Below, piece after piece: positions 9,038 to 18,815 of a stretch of 64,000 nt of DNA (its first letter is position 1; each line of letters starts with the position of its first letter). The DNA comes from Nonomuraea sp. NEAU-A123 (GTDB lineage Bacteria > Actinomycetota > Actinomycetes > Streptosporangiales > Streptosporangiaceae), in NCBI RefSeq assembly GCF_018603905.1, contig NZ_JAHFZZ010000004.1, positions 62,001 through 126,000 on the forward strand. Reading direction: 5' to 3'. The translations under genes and the position numbers were made by a program. Under the pieces are notes generated by a model, which saw only the letters and a program-made list of their open reading frames with translations, searched no databases and was not told the origin of the DNA.

Positions 9038-9241
9038 CTCTGCTCCTCGCTCAGTGGCCGGGCCCTCGGTGGACCCGGCGATGGCTCAACAGTGATGGCG
9101 GTGGCTCACCGTAGGCTCACCGACCGCTCACCGGCTGAGGAGTTCGCCAGTGTTCCCACTGCTGGTCTTGCTGGTAACTAGCAGCAGCGTTTGCCGGTCG
9201 TGGGCCGATCGGGCCGAGCAGTAGCACCACCCAGAGACTCG

Positions 9242-10732
9242 TTAGAGCCGCTTGAGGTAGCCCGGCAGCACGCCCGGAGTGTCGGCCATGAGTCCGATGT
9301 AGCCGTCGGGGCGGATCAGCACGGTCGTGCCCGTGCGCCCGCCGTACATGCGGTGCAGGTGCCCGGTCGTGTCGACCAGTCCGGCCCGGCCCGGGTGGAC
9401 GACGGTGTAGGCGCGGACCCGGGGATCGGCGAGGTCGGGGACGACGCCGAAGGTCAGGGCGGTGAAGTGCGGGCCGCGGAGCAACTCGGACAGGCGGTGT
9501 TCGCCCCCATCGAGCATGACGGGGGCGTCGGGGGCCACGTCTCCGGCCCGGACACGGCCGTGGCGGCCGGTGAGGTGCCGGGTCAGCGGGCCGGTGCGGT
9601 AGACGGGATGGTCGTTGCGAGTACGGCGCTGCTGGCGAGCCATGACGGACTTCAAGATCAGCCGTACCAGCGGGCGGACGACGCGCGGCGGGACCATGCC
9701 CTTCAGCCGGCGGTCGCTGTCGGCCAGGATCTCCCGGGCGACCGGCAGCCGCTCGGCCTCGTAGGTGTCCAGCAGCTCGGCTCTGGCCGCGCTCTGGATG
9801 ACCAGGGCGAGCTTCCAGCCGAGGTTGTAGGCGTCCTGGATGCCGGTGTTCATGCCGTGGCCGCCGAAGGGGCTGTGCACATGGGCGGCGTCTCCGGCAA
9901 GCAGTACCTGGCCCACCCGGTAGCGTTCGACCATCCGCAGGTTGTAGCGCCAGGTCGACAGCCAGGTCGGGTCGGACGCCTGGAGGTCGGCACGGCCGGT
10001 CCTGGTCGTGAGCGCGCGGCGCACGGTGTCGAGGTCGCCTTCATCACCGGGCTCCAGCGAAGTGACGACCTGCCAAGTGTCGGCATGCGGGATGGGTCGG
10101 GCGGCCAGCATGTGGCCGTCGGCGGTCACCCATAGGTGGGTGCCGCTGGCGCGGTCCAAGCCCTCGATGCGCAGGTCGGCGATGAGCGCGCGCATATCCT
10201 CGGTCGTGGAGCCGGAGAAGGGCAGGCCGAGGGTGTGCCGGACCAGGCTGCGACCGCCGTCGGCGGCGACCAGGTAGCGCGCCCGGACACGCTCGCCGTC
10301 CTCCAGCGTCGCGGTCACGCCTGCGTCGTCGGCGTCGAATTCGATCAGCCGCCGCCCGAACTCCACCTTGCCGCCGAGCTCGGCGAGCCGGTCGCGCAGG
10401 ATCGACTCCGTGCGCCACTGAGGCAGCGCCACGGTGTTCGGGTACGGGCGCGAGGGGTCGGCGGAGGCGGGCGGCAGGCGCAGGTCGAAGAGGTGGTCGG
10501 TGCCGAGGTGGAAGCGGAGCCAGCCGCGGGTGTCGCCCGCCGCCAGGATGCGGTCGGCGACGCCGAGATCGTCCAGCGCCTCCAGGGTGCGCGGCTTGAG
10601 GGTGAAGCCGCGTGAGCCAGCCGCGGGCGTCGTGGCTTGCTCGATGATGCGGCAGGCGACCCTTCGGCGGGCCAGGTCACAGGCGAGGGTCAGGCCGGTC
10701 GGTCCCGCACCCACGATCAGCACGTCCGTCAT
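9242..10732 (-). CDS. FAD-dependent aromatic hydroxylase (PheA/TfdB-like)
   Basis: A 496-aa group A flavin monooxygenase, which hydroxylates an aromatic ring using NAD(P)H and oxygen. The FAD motif VGAGPTGLTLACDLARR is at the N-terminus; LLAGDAAHVHSPFGGHGMNT is the second FAD motif, and a C-terminal thioredoxin-like part follows. In actinomycetes such genes serve antibiotic tailoring or drug inactivation, for example of rifamycins and tetracyclines; the actual substrate is unknown. The ATG at 10732 begins MTDVLIVGAGPTG; the frame upstream of it is not family-like. It is divergent from a PadR regulator, which probably controls it. Confidence 0.88.
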   Translation of the reverse strand: MTDVLIVGAGPTGLTLACDLARRRVACRIIEQATTPAAGSRGFTLKPRTLEALDDLGVADRILAAGDTRGWLRFHLGTDHLFDLRLPPASADPSRPYPNTVALPQWRTESILRDRLAELGGKVEFGRRLIEFDADDAGVTATLEDGERVRARYLVAADGGRSLVRHTLGLPFSGSTTEDMRALIADLRIEGLDRASGTHLWVTADGHMLAARPIPHADTWQVVTSLEPGDEGDLDTVRRALTTRTGRADLQASDPTWLSTWRYNLRMVERYRVGQVLLAGDAAHVHSPFGGHGMNTGIQDAYNLGWKLALVIQSAARAELLDTYEAERLPVAREILADSDRRLKGMVPPRVVRPLVRLILKSVMARQQRRTRNDHPVYRTGPLTRHLTGRHGRVRAGDVAPDAPVMLDGGEHRLSELLRGPHFTALTFGVVPDLADPRVRAYTVVHPGRAGLVDTTGHLHRMYGGRTGTTVLIRPDGYIGLMADTPGVLPGYLKRL

Positions 10733-10748
10733 GACGCCAACATTAGGA

Positions 10749-10776
10749 CCTATCCATCTGTACATGTCAAGATAGG
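10749..10776. promoter_or_regulatory. Inverted repeat, candidate PadR operator
   Basis: CCTATC at 10749 and GATAGG ending at 10776 form an inverted repeat around a TGTACA core in the 47-bp gap between the hydroxylase and the PadR gene. Position and shape fit an autoregulatory PadR site; this is inference. Confidence 0.4.
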
Positions 10777-10779
10777 GAT

Positions 10780-11304
10780 ATGTCACTGCGTTACGCCTTG
10801 CTCGGCTTGCTGGAGGACGGGCCCGCCAGCGGCTACGCCCTCAACGTCCGCTTCGAGCGCTCGCTGCAGCGCTACACCTGGACGGCACGACAGAGCCACA
10901 TCTACCCCGAACTCAAGCGCCTGGCGGAGGAGGGCCTCATCGCCATCGCCGAGGAGGGGGCCCGCGGCAGCCGTACCTATGCGATCACCGACGCGGGCCG
11001 CGAGGAGCTGCGCGCCTGGCTGCTGTCACCGCCCAAGCCGCGCGCCGTCCGCGACGAGCATGGGCTGCGCATGTGCCTGCTGTCCGCCCTGCATCCGCCG
11101 GAGGCGAGCGAGCTCGTGCGGGGACATCTGGAGGCGGCCGAGCAGATGGTGGCCGAGCTCAAAGCCGTCGCCAAGGCCGCCGACGCCGGTGAGCACCCGC
11201 GCGGCCGCCTGCGCTTCGGCCGGCTCGCGCTGCAGTACGGGATCTTCCAGTACGAGGCGCAGCGTGAGTGGGCCCGATGGGCTCTGGAGCAGTTGGAAAG
11301 CTGA
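10780..11304 (+). CDS. PadR-family transcriptional regulator
   Basis: A 174-aa winged-helix regulator. The N-terminal half (LRYALLGLLEDGPASGYALN, then SHIYPELKRLAEEGLI) is the PadR DNA-binding domain, and the C-terminal half is the helical dimerisation region of the Vir-like group. PadR proteins usually repress a nearby gene until a small aromatic or drug ligand binds. The divergent flavin hydroxylase is the natural target. The start ATG is preceded by GATAGGG. Confidence 0.87.
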   Translation: MSLRYALLGLLEDGPASGYALNVRFERSLQRYTWTARQSHIYPELKRLAEEGLIAIAEEGARGSRTYAITDAGREELRAWLLSPPKPRAVRDEHGLRMCLLSALHPPEASELVRGHLEAAEQMVAELKAVAKAADAGEHPRGRLRFGRLALQYGIFQYEAQREWARWALEQLES

Positions 11305-11385
11305 GGACCTGCTGGAGGTTGTGCTTGGAGATCGCACGTCGCGAGCTTCCCGGGGCGGAAGTTGCAGCCTCCTGACATAGACATA

Positions 11386-11420
11386 GGGCATGGCAGGAGT
11401 GTTGCTCTCCTGCCATGCCC
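11386..11420. terminator. Strong hairpin terminator after padR-like gene
   Basis: A perfect 14-bp stem (GGGCATGGCAGGAG with its complement) around a 7-base loop lies between the convergent PadR and lexA genes. It can serve both strands. Confidence 0.7.
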
Positions 11421-11444
11421 ACGGGACGTGCGTACGTTGCTGAC

Positions 11445-11478
11445 GGCGTATGGCAGGCCCGTCACCCTGCCGTACGCC
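11445..11478. terminator. Second hairpin, lexA side
   Basis: GGCGTATGGCAGG pairs with CCTGCCGTACGCC with one mismatch around an 8-base loop, 18 bp after the lexA stop codon. Together with the hairpin at 11386-11420 it forms a double bidirectional terminator. Confidence 0.55.
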
Positions 11479-11495
11479 CGAAATGTCCGCAGGTG

Positions 11496-12203
11496 CTAGA
11501 GGCGGCGGAGGACCGCCACGACCTTGCCCAGGACGCTGGCCTCGTCGCCGGGGATCGGGTCGTAGTTGGAGTTGTGCGGCACCAGCCAGACGTGGCCGTC
11601 CTTGCGCTTGAACGTCTTTACCGTGGCCTCGCCATCGATCATGGCGGCCACGATGTCGCCGCTCTCCGCGACCGGCTGCTGGCGAACGACGACCCAGTCG
11701 CCGTCGGCGATGGCGGCCTCGATCATCGAGTCACCCGCGACCTGCAGGAGGAAGAGGGTGCCTTCGCCCACCAGCTGCTTGGGCAGGGCGAAGACGTCTT
11801 CGACGCTCTCCTCGGCGAGGATCGGACCACCGGCGGCGATCCGGCCGACCAGTGGCACGTAGGCGGCCGTGGGCCTGTTCACCGGAGGGTCGGTCTCGCT
11901 GGCGTCGGGGTCGACCCAGAGCACCGGCTCGCCGGGCAGGCGCACCTCGAGCGCGCGCGGCCGGTGAGGGTCACGTCTCAGGTAGCCCTTGCGCTGCAAC
12001 GCCGTCAACTGGTGCGACACGCTGGACGTGCTGGTCAGTTGTACGGCCTCGCCGATTTCGCGCATGGACGGTGGGTATCCGCGCTGTTGGACCGAGTCGC
12101 GAATCACCTCGAGGATCTTGCGTTGCCTGGGCGTCAGGCCCAGAGAGTCACGCCGACGCACCGCGAGGTCACTGACCCCGTTGGCGTCATCCCGATCGCT
12201 CAT
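11496..12203 (-). CDS. lexA: LexA, SOS repressor and self-cleaving protease
   Basis: A 235-aa LexA. The N-terminal winged helix ([20 protein letters not shown] and the recognition helix near [20 protein letters not shown]) binds SOS boxes. The C-terminal domain is a serine protease of the S24 family: cleavage site Ala124-Gly125 (RIAAGGP), nucleophile Ser159 (AGDSMIEA) and general base Lys196 (TVKTF). On DNA damage RecA filaments trigger self-cleavage and derepression. Two SOS boxes upstream at 12303 and 12372 show it represses itself and probably the divergent LysM gene. Confidence 0.97.
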   Translation of the reverse strand: MSDRDDANGVSDLAVRRRDSLGLTPRQRKILEVIRDSVQQRGYPPSMREIGEAVQLTSTSSVSHQLTALQRKGYLRRDPHRPRALEVRLPGEPVLWVDPDASETDPPVNRPTAAYVPLVGRIAAGGPILAEESVEDVFALPKQLVGEGTLFLLQVAGDSMIEAAIADGDWVVVRQQPVAESGDIVAAMIDGEATVKTFKRKDGHVWLVPHNSNYDPIPGDEASVLGKVVAVLRRL

Positions 12204-12302
12204 GATCTGCCTCCTCGCCCGGCGGCCCGCCTCACCGGCGAATCTCCCGGTCCGTGGTCTTCGTGTCGCACACAGCGACCGTATCGCTGTTGAAGATCAT
12301 CT

Positions 12303-12318
12303 TCAAACAATTGTTCGA
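12303..12318. promoter_or_regulatory. SOS box 1 (LexA site)
   Basis: TCAAAC-AATT-GTTCGA matches the actinobacterial LexA consensus TCGAAC-N4-GTTCGA at 11 of 12 defined positions. It lies 100 bp upstream of lexA and 125 bp upstream of the divergent LysM gene. Confidence 0.8.
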
Positions 12319-12371
12319 GTCTTCCTCGAAATTGTTGGCAGCGTGGTGTACAACATCGTACGGGAGTTCGA

Positions 12372-12387
12372 TCGACACCGTGTTCGA
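12372..12387. promoter_or_regulatory. SOS box 2 (weaker LexA site)
   Basis: TCGACA-CCGT-GTTCGA has a perfect right half and four of six matches on the left. It is 56 bp upstream of the LysM gene start, well placed to control that gene. Confidence 0.55.
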
Positions 12388-12702
12388 TTTGCCGATCTTT
12401 ATTGGGTCTTTTTTTCGGGCCGGGACGGCTGGGAGGTCAAACATGCGAGCGACCACCATCACAGATGCCACCAGCGAAGACGTCAAGCGCCTCACCCTCC
12501 TGGCAGACGCCACCCGGCGACCGGCGCCCCGGGCCGGAAACGCGGATGAGGAGCGGGGGGACGGCCGTCGGGGTGGCGATTCCGTTGACCGGCCGGGGTT
12601 CGAACGTACGAACGTCAATGACCACTCCAGCGATCGGGAGTCGGGGCCTGCCGGTCTTCGGTCCCCGGGTCGGGGATCCGCCGCAGGTGTGGGGCTGTCA
12701 GG

Positions 12703-13012
12703 TCCAGGGCCCACTAGTTCTGGGTCCGCCGGTGCGGCGCTGTCAGGTCTCGGGCCCACCAGTTCGGGACCCGCCAGTTCGGGACCCGCCAGTTCGGGGT
12801 CCGCTGGTTCGGGGTCCGTCGGTCCTGGGCCCGCTCGTCTGAGATCCGCTGGCCCGGAGTCGGCTGGCCCGGAGTCGGCTGGTCCGGGGTCCGCTGGCCT
12901 GGGGTCCGCTGGCCCGGGATCCGCAGGTCCGGGGTCCGCTGGCCTGGGGTCCGCTGGCCTGGGATCCGTCGGTCCAGGGTCTGCAGGTCTGAGAGCCGCT
13001 GGCCCGGGGGGT
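12703..13012 (+). repeat. 15-bp minisatellite inside the LysM gene
   Basis: About 20 imperfect copies of a 15-bp unit like GGTCCGCTGGCCTGG. In frame it encodes GSAGP/GSAGL-type pentapeptides. Copies grade into each other, as expected from slippage or unequal recombination. Confidence 0.8.
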
Positions 13013-13359
13013 GAAGGTCGGCTCGGGGGCGAGGGTGGTGCCCGTTCCGGGACTGGGGATGGGGGGCGTCTCCGGGGTGGGGGCGGGCGTCTTCGGGAGG
13101 GTGGAGACGGAGGTCGTTCCGGCAGAGAGGGCGGGGGACGCCCTGAACGTGGGGGCGGAGGTCATTCCGAATACGGCAGCGGAGGCCGTCCCAGGGGAGG
13201 CGGCGCGCGTGCCGGGGGCGGATCGGCCGGAGGCGGGCCTGTCCGCCCCCGGGCTGCGGCGCAGGGTAGGCCGCTCCTACGGCTCGTGCCCGCGCCGCGC
13301 CCTGACGCCGACGACACGCCACCGCCGGGCGAAGGTGTACGGCCTACGGGCGCAACCGA

Positions 13360-13503
13360 ACGCTCAGCGAATCCCGGGCATTCAGCGAATCCCGGGCATT
13401 CAGCGGATCCCGGGCATTCAGCGGATCCCGGGCGTTCGGCGGAACTTGGCCGTTCGGCGGAGCCTGGCCGTTCGGCAGGCCCCGGACGCTCAATGGGGGC
13501 TAG
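13360..13503 (+). repeat. 18-bp tandem repeat inside the LysM gene
   Basis: Seven to eight units of 18 bp (consensus GCATTCAGCGGATCCCGG) run from 13360. Units 2-4 are nearly identical, later ones diverged. It encodes the hexapeptide series HSANPG/HSADPG/RSAEPG. Confidence 0.85.
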
Positions 13504-14789
13504 GCGATCGGCGGAGGCCGGGAACTCGTCGCTTCGTGTGCGGGACAGCCATGCGGAGGCGCGGACGCGTGGAGGAGTGGAGGACCCGTCCCGTGGGGCG
13601 GCGGGCGGTTCCGAGGGGCGGTCGCGTGGGGCGAGCGGCCAGAACGATGCGCGGTCTCGGGGTGCTGGTGGGCGTGTCGGAGGTCGGAGTCGTGAAGGGG
13701 CCGGGCGTTCCGGTGGTCCCTTCGCCGGTGGTGGGGCCCGTGAGGTGCAGGGCTCGTACGGCCGCCGCCCCCGACGCAAGGGCGGCCTGCCCGCGGATCG
13801 GACCCGGCTGTCCAGGAGGCGGGCCGGTGTTCCGCGGCGAGGACGGCGCAATCCTCCCGTACGGCTCACGCGGCGGGGGCGGGCCGTGCTGGTGATGGCC
13901 ATGGCTCTGCTGTCCCTGGGCGGCTTCTGGCTCGGCACCCGCGCGGTCAGTCTGGCGAACGTGGCGCCCGCCGTACCGAGTCACGCGGGTTGCCCTGGGT
14001 GACCGTCCACGAGGGAGACACGCTCTGGACGATCGCCGACGCGGTGGCGCCCGATGAGAATGACCCCGGAGCGGTCGTGACTGAGATCAAGCGTCTGAAC
14101 GGCCTGCCCGACTCGCTCATCCGCCCCGGCACCCGCCTGTACGTCCCGAGCGACCGCGCCCTGCCATAAGCCGGGAAACGAGTGCTGAGCGACAAACACG
14201 GACCGAAGGCTACTTACCTGGGCAGAAGGCCGCTTCGGCTACCTGCCTGATGGGCGGGTCGACGGTGGACGGTCTGCGCGACCGCCACCGTGGTGGACAC
14301 GGTCAGCTGACGACGGCTGTCGGTGGAGGCGGACGTCGGGTCGAAGTCGGGGTTGCCGCCCCGCGATCGCCCGCGCCTTGGGCCCGCCGCCGCCCCGGGT
14401 AGTAGCCGCGACCTGAAATCGCTCGCTCTGCCAAGTCGGCGGGACACCATCCGCAAGGCCGTACACGATGACGTCTCCCGAGTGCTGCGTCCCCGCCGGC
14501 AGCGCACCCCCGAGGCACCGCGCCGTGCCGGCCCGAAATCGGTCCGTCCCCAACCGAAACCTCGGAGACGAGTGCGGACAGCTGTGCCGTACGAGATGCC
14601 TGTGAGCTGTGTTCACCCACGTGAGACCGGCGAACCAAGGTGACGCACGAGCCCAGGAACACGCCCTCCCAGCCCGGTGTTGACGACGACACGCCCGGAC
14701 CGGACTAAGGTGACTGCGCTGATCAGCGACTTCGGCGAGAAGGCCGCGCCCAACTTGCGTTCATGGTCGCTCGCTTCTACGGTTGGACC

Positions 14790-14836
14790 ACAACATCTAG
14801 TAGTTACACCGATGTAGTTCACCACAAATTGTGTTT
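14790..14836 (+). promoter_or_regulatory. Paired NrdR boxes upstream of nrdR-nrdJ
   Basis: Two 16-bp sites, 14790-14805 (ACAACATCTAGTAGTT) and 14821-14836 (ACCACAAATTGTGTTT), start exactly 31 bp apart, about three helical turns, the spacing known for NrdR boxes. They lie about 100 bp upstream of nrdR. The rest of the 14170-14933 stretch shows no gene or RNA that I can support. Confidence 0.6.
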
Positions 14837-14933
14837 CTGTGACCGCACCATGGCGAGCCGTGGTGCGTGCGCGAGCGTACGCGGACGAGTGCTTTACGCC
14901 TGTGGTGACCACGTGGTCGAGGAGGGCGAAAGC

Positions 14934-15389
14934 GTGCATTGTCCGTTCTGTCGTCATCCCGACACGAGGGTCATCGACAGCCGCTCGACAGAGGACGGCG
15001 CGGCCATTCGGCGCCGCCGTACCTGTCCGGAATGCGGGCGCCGATTCACCACGCAGGAGACCGTACTGCTGATGGTGAGCAAGCGCAGTGGAGTGACGGA
15101 GCCGTTCTCGCGCGACAAGGTCGTCGCGGGCGTGCGACGGGCCTGCCAGGGCAGGCCGGTGAGCGAAGATTCGCTGGCCCAGTTGGGGCAGCGTGTCGAG
15201 GAGGCCATCCGGGCCAAGGGTGCCGCCGAGCTCCCCTCCAACGAGGTGGGGCTGGCGATCCTGGGCCCGTTGCGGGAGTTGGACGAGGTGGCCTACCTAC
15301 GGTTCGCATCGGTATATCGCGGTTTCGAGAGCCTGGCGGACTTCGAGGCCGAGATCGAACAGTTGAAGGCGGAGAAGGGGGAGTCATGA
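14934..15389 (+). CDS. nrdR: NrdR, ribonucleotide reductase repressor
   Basis: A 151-aa NrdR. It begins [20 protein letters not shown] with a zinc ribbon (CPFC ... CPECGRRF), followed by the ATP-cone domain ([20 protein letters not shown]) that reads ATP/dATP levels. It represses ribonucleotide reductase genes when dATP is high. GTG 14934 with GGAGGG upstream is the family start; the frame extends further upstream but is not conserved. Its TGA overlaps the ATG of nrdJ, so both form an operon that NrdR controls through the boxes at 14790-14836. Confidence 0.95.
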   Translation: MHCPFCRHPDTRVIDSRSTEDGAAIRRRRTCPECGRRFTTQETVLLMVSKRSGVTEPFSRDKVVAGVRRACQGRPVSEDSLAQLGQRVEEAIRAKGAAELPSNEVGLAILGPLRELDEVAYLRFASVYRGFESLADFEAEIEQLKAEKGES

Positions 15390-18208
15390 CGGAGACGGCC
15401 AGCGGTTCAGTCACGCGCGGAGGTAAGCGTCCGCGCAAGGGGCTCAAGATGAAGCGGATCTTCACTAAGCCTGGTGTGCACCCATATGACGACATCAAGT
15501 GGGAGCGCCGCGACGTCGTCATGACCAATTGGCGCGACGGCTCGATCAACTTCGAGCAGCGGGGCGTCGAGTTCCCCGAGTTCTGGTCGGTCAACGCCGC
15601 CAACATCGTCACGACCAAATACTTCCGCGGCGCCGTGGGCACACCGCAGCGCGAGTGGAGCCTCAAGCAGCTGGTCGACCGGGTCGTCGGCGTCTACACG
15701 AAGACCGCGGTCGAGCACGGCTACTTCGCCACCGACGAGGACGCCGAGATCTTCGACCATGAGTTGAAGCACGCGCTGACGCACCAGGTGTTCGCGTTCA
15801 ACTCGCCGGTGTGGTTCAACGTGGGCACCGCGAGCCCGCAGCAAGTGAGCGCCTGCTTCATCTTGGCCGTGGACGACACGATGGAGTCGATCCTCGACTG
15901 GTACAAGGAAGAGGGTGTGATCTTCAAGGGCGGTTCGGGCTCGGGGGTCAACCTCTCCCGCATCCGCTCCTCGAAGGAGCTCCTCTCCAGCGGCGGCACT
16001 GCCAGCGGCCCGGTCTCGTTCATGCGCGGCGCCGACGCGAGCGCGGGCACCATCAAGTCCGGCGGCGCCACCCGCCGGGCGGCCAAGATGGTCGTGCTCG
16101 ACGTCGACCACCCCGACATCGTGGAGTTCGTGGAGACCAAGGCCCGCGAAGAGGACAAGGTCCGCGCGCTGCGCGACGCCGGGTTCGACATGGACCTGGG
16201 TGGCAAGGACATCGTCTCGGTCCAATACCAGAACGCCAACAACTCGGTGCGCGTCTCCGAGGAGTTCATGCACGCGGTGGAGAAGGGTGACGACTTCGCC
16301 CTGCGCGGCCGCCTGACCGGCGAGGTGATCGAGAAGATCGACGCGCGGGACCTGTTCCGCAAGATGGCCAAGGCCGCCTGGGAGTGCGCCGACCCCGGCG
16401 TCCAGTACGACGACACGATCAACGACTGGCACACCACCCCCGAGACCGGGCGCATCACCGCCAGCAACCCGTGCAGCGAGTACGTCCACCTCGACAACTC
16501 CTCCTGCAACCTGGCCAGCATCAACCTGCTGAAGTTCCTGAAGGACGATGACACCTTCGACGTCGCCAACTTCGTCAAGCTGACCGAGCTGATCATCACG
16601 GCCATGGACGTGTCGATCACGTTCGCCGACTTCCCGACCGAGAAGATCGGGGAGACCACCCGCGCCTACCGCCAGCTCGGCATCGGCTACGCGAACCTGG
16701 GCGCGCTGCTCATGGCCACCGGCCACGCGTACGACTCCGACGGCGGCCGCGCGGTCGCCGGGGCGATCACGTCGCTGATGACCGGTGTGTCCTACCGGCG
16801 CAGCGCCGAGCTGGCCGGGGTCGTCGGCCCGTACGACGGCTATGCCCGCAACGCCGAGCCGCACAAGCGGATCATGCGCAAGCACGCCGCCGCCAACGAC
16901 GACCTGCGCACGGTCGGCTCGACGGACGCCAAGATCCACGCCGAGGCGTCCCGCCAGTGGTCGGAGTGCCTCAAGCTCGGCGAGAAGTTCGGCTACCGCA
17001 ACGCCCAGGCCAGCCTGCTCGCGCCCACGGGCACCATCGGCCTGATGATGGACTGCGACACCACCGGCATCGAGCCGGACCTGGCGCTGGTCAAGTTCAA
17101 GAAGCTCGTCGGCGGCGGCTCCATGCAGATCGTCAACCAGACGATCCCGCGCGCGCTCCGGCAGCTCAACTACCAGCAGGAGCAGATCGAGGCCATCGTC
17201 GAGTACATCGCCGAGCACGGCCACGTCGTCGACGCCCCCGGCCTGCGCAGGGAGCACTACTCGGTGTTCGACTGCGCGATGGGCGAGCGGGCCATCGCCC
17301 CGATGGGCCACGTCCGCATGATGGCCGCCGCGCAGCCGTTCCTGTCGGGCGCGATCTCCAAGACGGTCAACCTGCCGGAGTCGGCCACGATCGACGACAT
17401 CGAGCAGGTCTACCTGGAGGGCTGGAAGCTCGGCCTCAAGGCGCTGGCGGTCTACCGCGACAACTGCAAGGTCGGCCAGCCGCTGTCCGCCGGCGGCAGC
17501 AAGAAGGACGCCGAGCGGATCGACAAGGCGGCCGAGGTCGCCGAGCCGGAGGTCCGGGTCATCGAGGTCAACCGGCCCACCAGGCGCCGGATGCCCAACC
17601 AGCGGCCGAGCATGACCACCCGCTTCACGGTCGGCGGCGCCAAGGGCTACATGACCGCCTCGTCCTACCCCGACGACGGGCTCGGCGAGGTCTTCCTGAA
17701 GATGTCCAAGCAGGGTTCGACGCTGGCGGGCGTCATGGACGCCTTCTCGGTGGCGATCTCGATAGGACTCCAGTACGGCGTGCCGCTCGAGACGTACATG
17801 AGCAAGTTCGTCAACATGCGCTTCGAGCCCGCCGGGATGACGGACGACCCCGACATCCGGATGGCCACCTCGGTGATGGACTACATCTTCCGCCGCCTGG
17901 CTCTCGACCACCTGCCCTACGACGAGCGGGCGGCGCTGGGCATCTTCTCGGCGGCTGAGCGCGCCGCGCAGCAGCGCGGCGAGGACCCGGCCGCGCAGCA
18001 GGAGACGGTCGACCGTGAGGCGCTGGCCCAGTCGGCGCCGATCGAGGCGAAGACCGAGCAGGAGCCGGTGAGTGAGCAGTTCACGCTGGAGAGCCACCAG
18101 CGCATCACCGCCGACGCGCCGCTCTGCATGACCTGCGGCACCAAGATGCGCCCGGCGGGCAGCTGCTACGTCTGTGAGGGCTGCGGCTCCACCAGCGGCT
18201 GCAGCTAG
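15386..18208 (+). CDS. nrdJ: NrdJ, cobalamin-dependent class II ribonucleotide reductase
   Basis: A 940-aa adenosylcobalamin-dependent ribonucleotide reductase, which makes deoxyribonucleotides with or without oxygen. Recognisable are the first catalytic Cys region ([19 protein letters not shown]), the active-site loop [20 protein letters not shown], and [20 protein letters not shown]. The C-terminal tail carries the cysteine pairs MTCGTK and [10 protein letters not shown] that shuttle electrons to the active site. The ATG overlaps the nrdR stop (ATGA) behind GGAGAAGGGGGAG. Length and layout match Streptomyces NrdJ. Confidence 0.96.
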   Translation: MTETASGSVTRGGKRPRKGLKMKRIFTKPGVHPYDDIKWERRDVVMTNWRDGSINFEQRGVEFPEFWSVNAANIVTTKYFRGAVGTPQREWSLKQLVDRVVGVYTKTAVEHGYFATDEDAEIFDHELKHALTHQVFAFNSPVWFNVGTASPQQVSACFILAVDDTMESILDWYKEEGVIFKGGSGSGVNLSRIRSSKELLSSGGTASGPVSFMRGADASAGTIKSGGATRRAAKMVVLDVDHPDIVEFVETKAREEDKVRALRDAGFDMDLGGKDIVSVQYQNANNSVRVSEEFMHAVEKGDDFALRGRLTGEVIEKIDARDLFRKMAKAAWECADPGVQYDDTINDWHTTPETGRITASNPCSEYVHLDNSSCNLASINLLKFLKDDDTFDVANFVKLTELIITAMDVSITFADFPTEKIGETTRAYRQLGIGYANLGALLMATGHAYDSDGGRAVAGAITSLMTGVSYRRSAELAGVVGPYDGYARNAEPHKRIMRKHAAANDDLRTVGSTDAKIHAEASRQWSECLKLGEKFGYRNAQASLLAPTGTIGLMMDCDTTGIEPDLALVKFKKLVGGGSMQIVNQTIPRALRQLNYQQEQIEAIVEYIAEHGHVVDAPGLRREHYSVFDCAMGERAIAPMGHVRMMAAAQPFLSGAISKTVNLPESATIDDIEQVYLEGWKLGLKALAVYRDNCKVGQPLSAGGSKKDAERIDKAAEVAEPEVRVIEVNRPTRRRMPNQRPSMTTRFTVGGAKGYMTASSYPDDGLGEVFLKMSKQGSTLAGVMDAFSVAISIGLQYGVPLETYMSKFVNMRFEPAGMTDDPDIRMATSVMDYIFRRLALDHLPYDERAALGIFSAAERAAQQRGEDPAAQQETVDREALAQSAPIEAKTEQEPVSEQFTLESHQRITADAPLCMTCGTKMRPAGSCYVCEGCGSTSGCS

Positions 18209-18260
18209 TCCCAGGCTCCTCAAGGAATAGTTCCAGGCTCCTTGAGGGCGTGAAACAGCA

Positions 18261-18297
18261 GATCAGCGGCGGGAAGCCCGGCTTCCCGCCACTGATC
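18261..18297 (+). terminator. Hairpin terminator after nrdJ
   Basis: GATCAG-C-GGCGGGAAGCC pairs with GGCTTCCCGCC-A-CTGATC, a 17-bp stem with one mismatch and a one-base loop, 52 bp after the nrdJ stop. Confidence 0.75.
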
Positions 18298-18317
18298 CGT
18301 ACCCGACAGCCCTCAGT

Positions 18318-18815
18318 TCAAAAGAGAGCGGCCCCGATGGCGCCTCTTTCGAAGCTGAGAAGATGCTGCTTCGTCGCCAGGCCACCGCCGTACCCGGTGA
18401 GGTGGCCGGTGGAGCCGACGACGCGGTGGCAGGGAACGATGATGCCGATCGGATTCTTGCCGTTGGCCAGGCCCACGGCCCGGGCCGCCGTCGGCTGCCC
18501 GATCCGGTCGGCGAGCTGACCGTAGGTGATCGTCTCGCCGTAGGGGATGTCCCGCAGGGCCGCCCAGACCCGTTGCTGGAATGGGGTGCCGGCGAAGACC
18601 ATGGGCAGCTCGAAGACCGTTCGCCGGCCGTCGAAGTAGGCCTGGAGCTGGTTGGCGACCTCGGTGAAGGGCTCCGGGTCGGGTTCGCCGAAGGTCTCCT
18701 CTGGAGGTCGGTGCCGCTGGCGCCGCATGTAGAGGCCGGCGAGGGTTCCGTTGACCGCGACGAGGGTGAGCGGGCCGACAGGGCTGTCCACCACGGTGTG
18801 CGTCCTGTGGGTCAT
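18318..18815 (-). CDS. ogt: Methylated-DNA--protein-cysteine methyltransferase
   Basis: A 165-aa suicide repair protein that moves the methyl group from O6-methylguanine to its own cysteine. The active-site motif IIVPCHRVVGSTGHLTGYGG and the helix-turn-helix (ETITYGQLADRIGQPTAARA) are intact. The ATG at 18815 overlaps the stop of the Ada-AlkA gene by 4 bp, so the two repair genes are translated from one message. Confidence 0.94.
   Translation of the reverse strand: MTHRTHTVVDSPVGPLTLVAVNGTLAGLYMRRQRHRPPEETFGEPDPEPFTEVANQLQAYFDGRRTVFELPMVFAGTPFQQRVWAALRDIPYGETITYGQLADRIGQPTAARAVGLANGKNPIGIIVPCHRVVGSTGHLTGYGGGLATKQHLLSFERGAIGAALF

Larger units (their letters stand above)
12443..14169 (+). pseudogene. 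LysM-domain membrane protein, frameshifted, with expanded repeats
   Basis: Divergent from lexA and starting at an ATG behind GGGAGG. The order is: a conserved N-terminus (MRATTITDATSEDVKRLTLL), about 400 residues of low-complexity Gly/Ser/Pro/Arg repeats, a membrane segment (AVLVMAMALLSLGGFWLG), then a LysM domain (PWVTVHEGDTLWTIADAV ... LIRPGTRLYVPSD) ending at TAA 14167-14169. The LysM part is in frame 1 while everything upstream is in frame 2, whose stop is at 14000-14002; adding one base near 13975 would restore PES-RGLPWVTV. In relatives this lexA neighbour is much shorter and resembles SOS-induced division inhibitors of the YneA/SidA kind. Either a real 1-bp loss, a frameshift signal or a read error explains it. 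Confidence 0.7.

Noticed and set aside
9191-10135. Plus-strand frame opposite the FAD hydroxylase
   Set aside because: Antisense shadow; the minus strand carries both FAD motifs in one frame.
12714-13322. Antisense repeat protein (RTPGQRTPDLR-like) over the LysM gene
   Set aside because: It is only the complement of the minisatellite; the sense frame has conserved ends and a good start.
13360-13503. Possible CRISPR array
   Set aside because: Units are directly adjacent 18-bp repeats without spacers and are in frame with a coding sequence.
14170-14760. Cobalamin riboswitch before nrdR-nrdJ
   Set aside because: No recognisable B12-box or conserved fold could be seen, and in Streptomyces that riboswitch precedes the class I genes; only NrdR boxes are supported.
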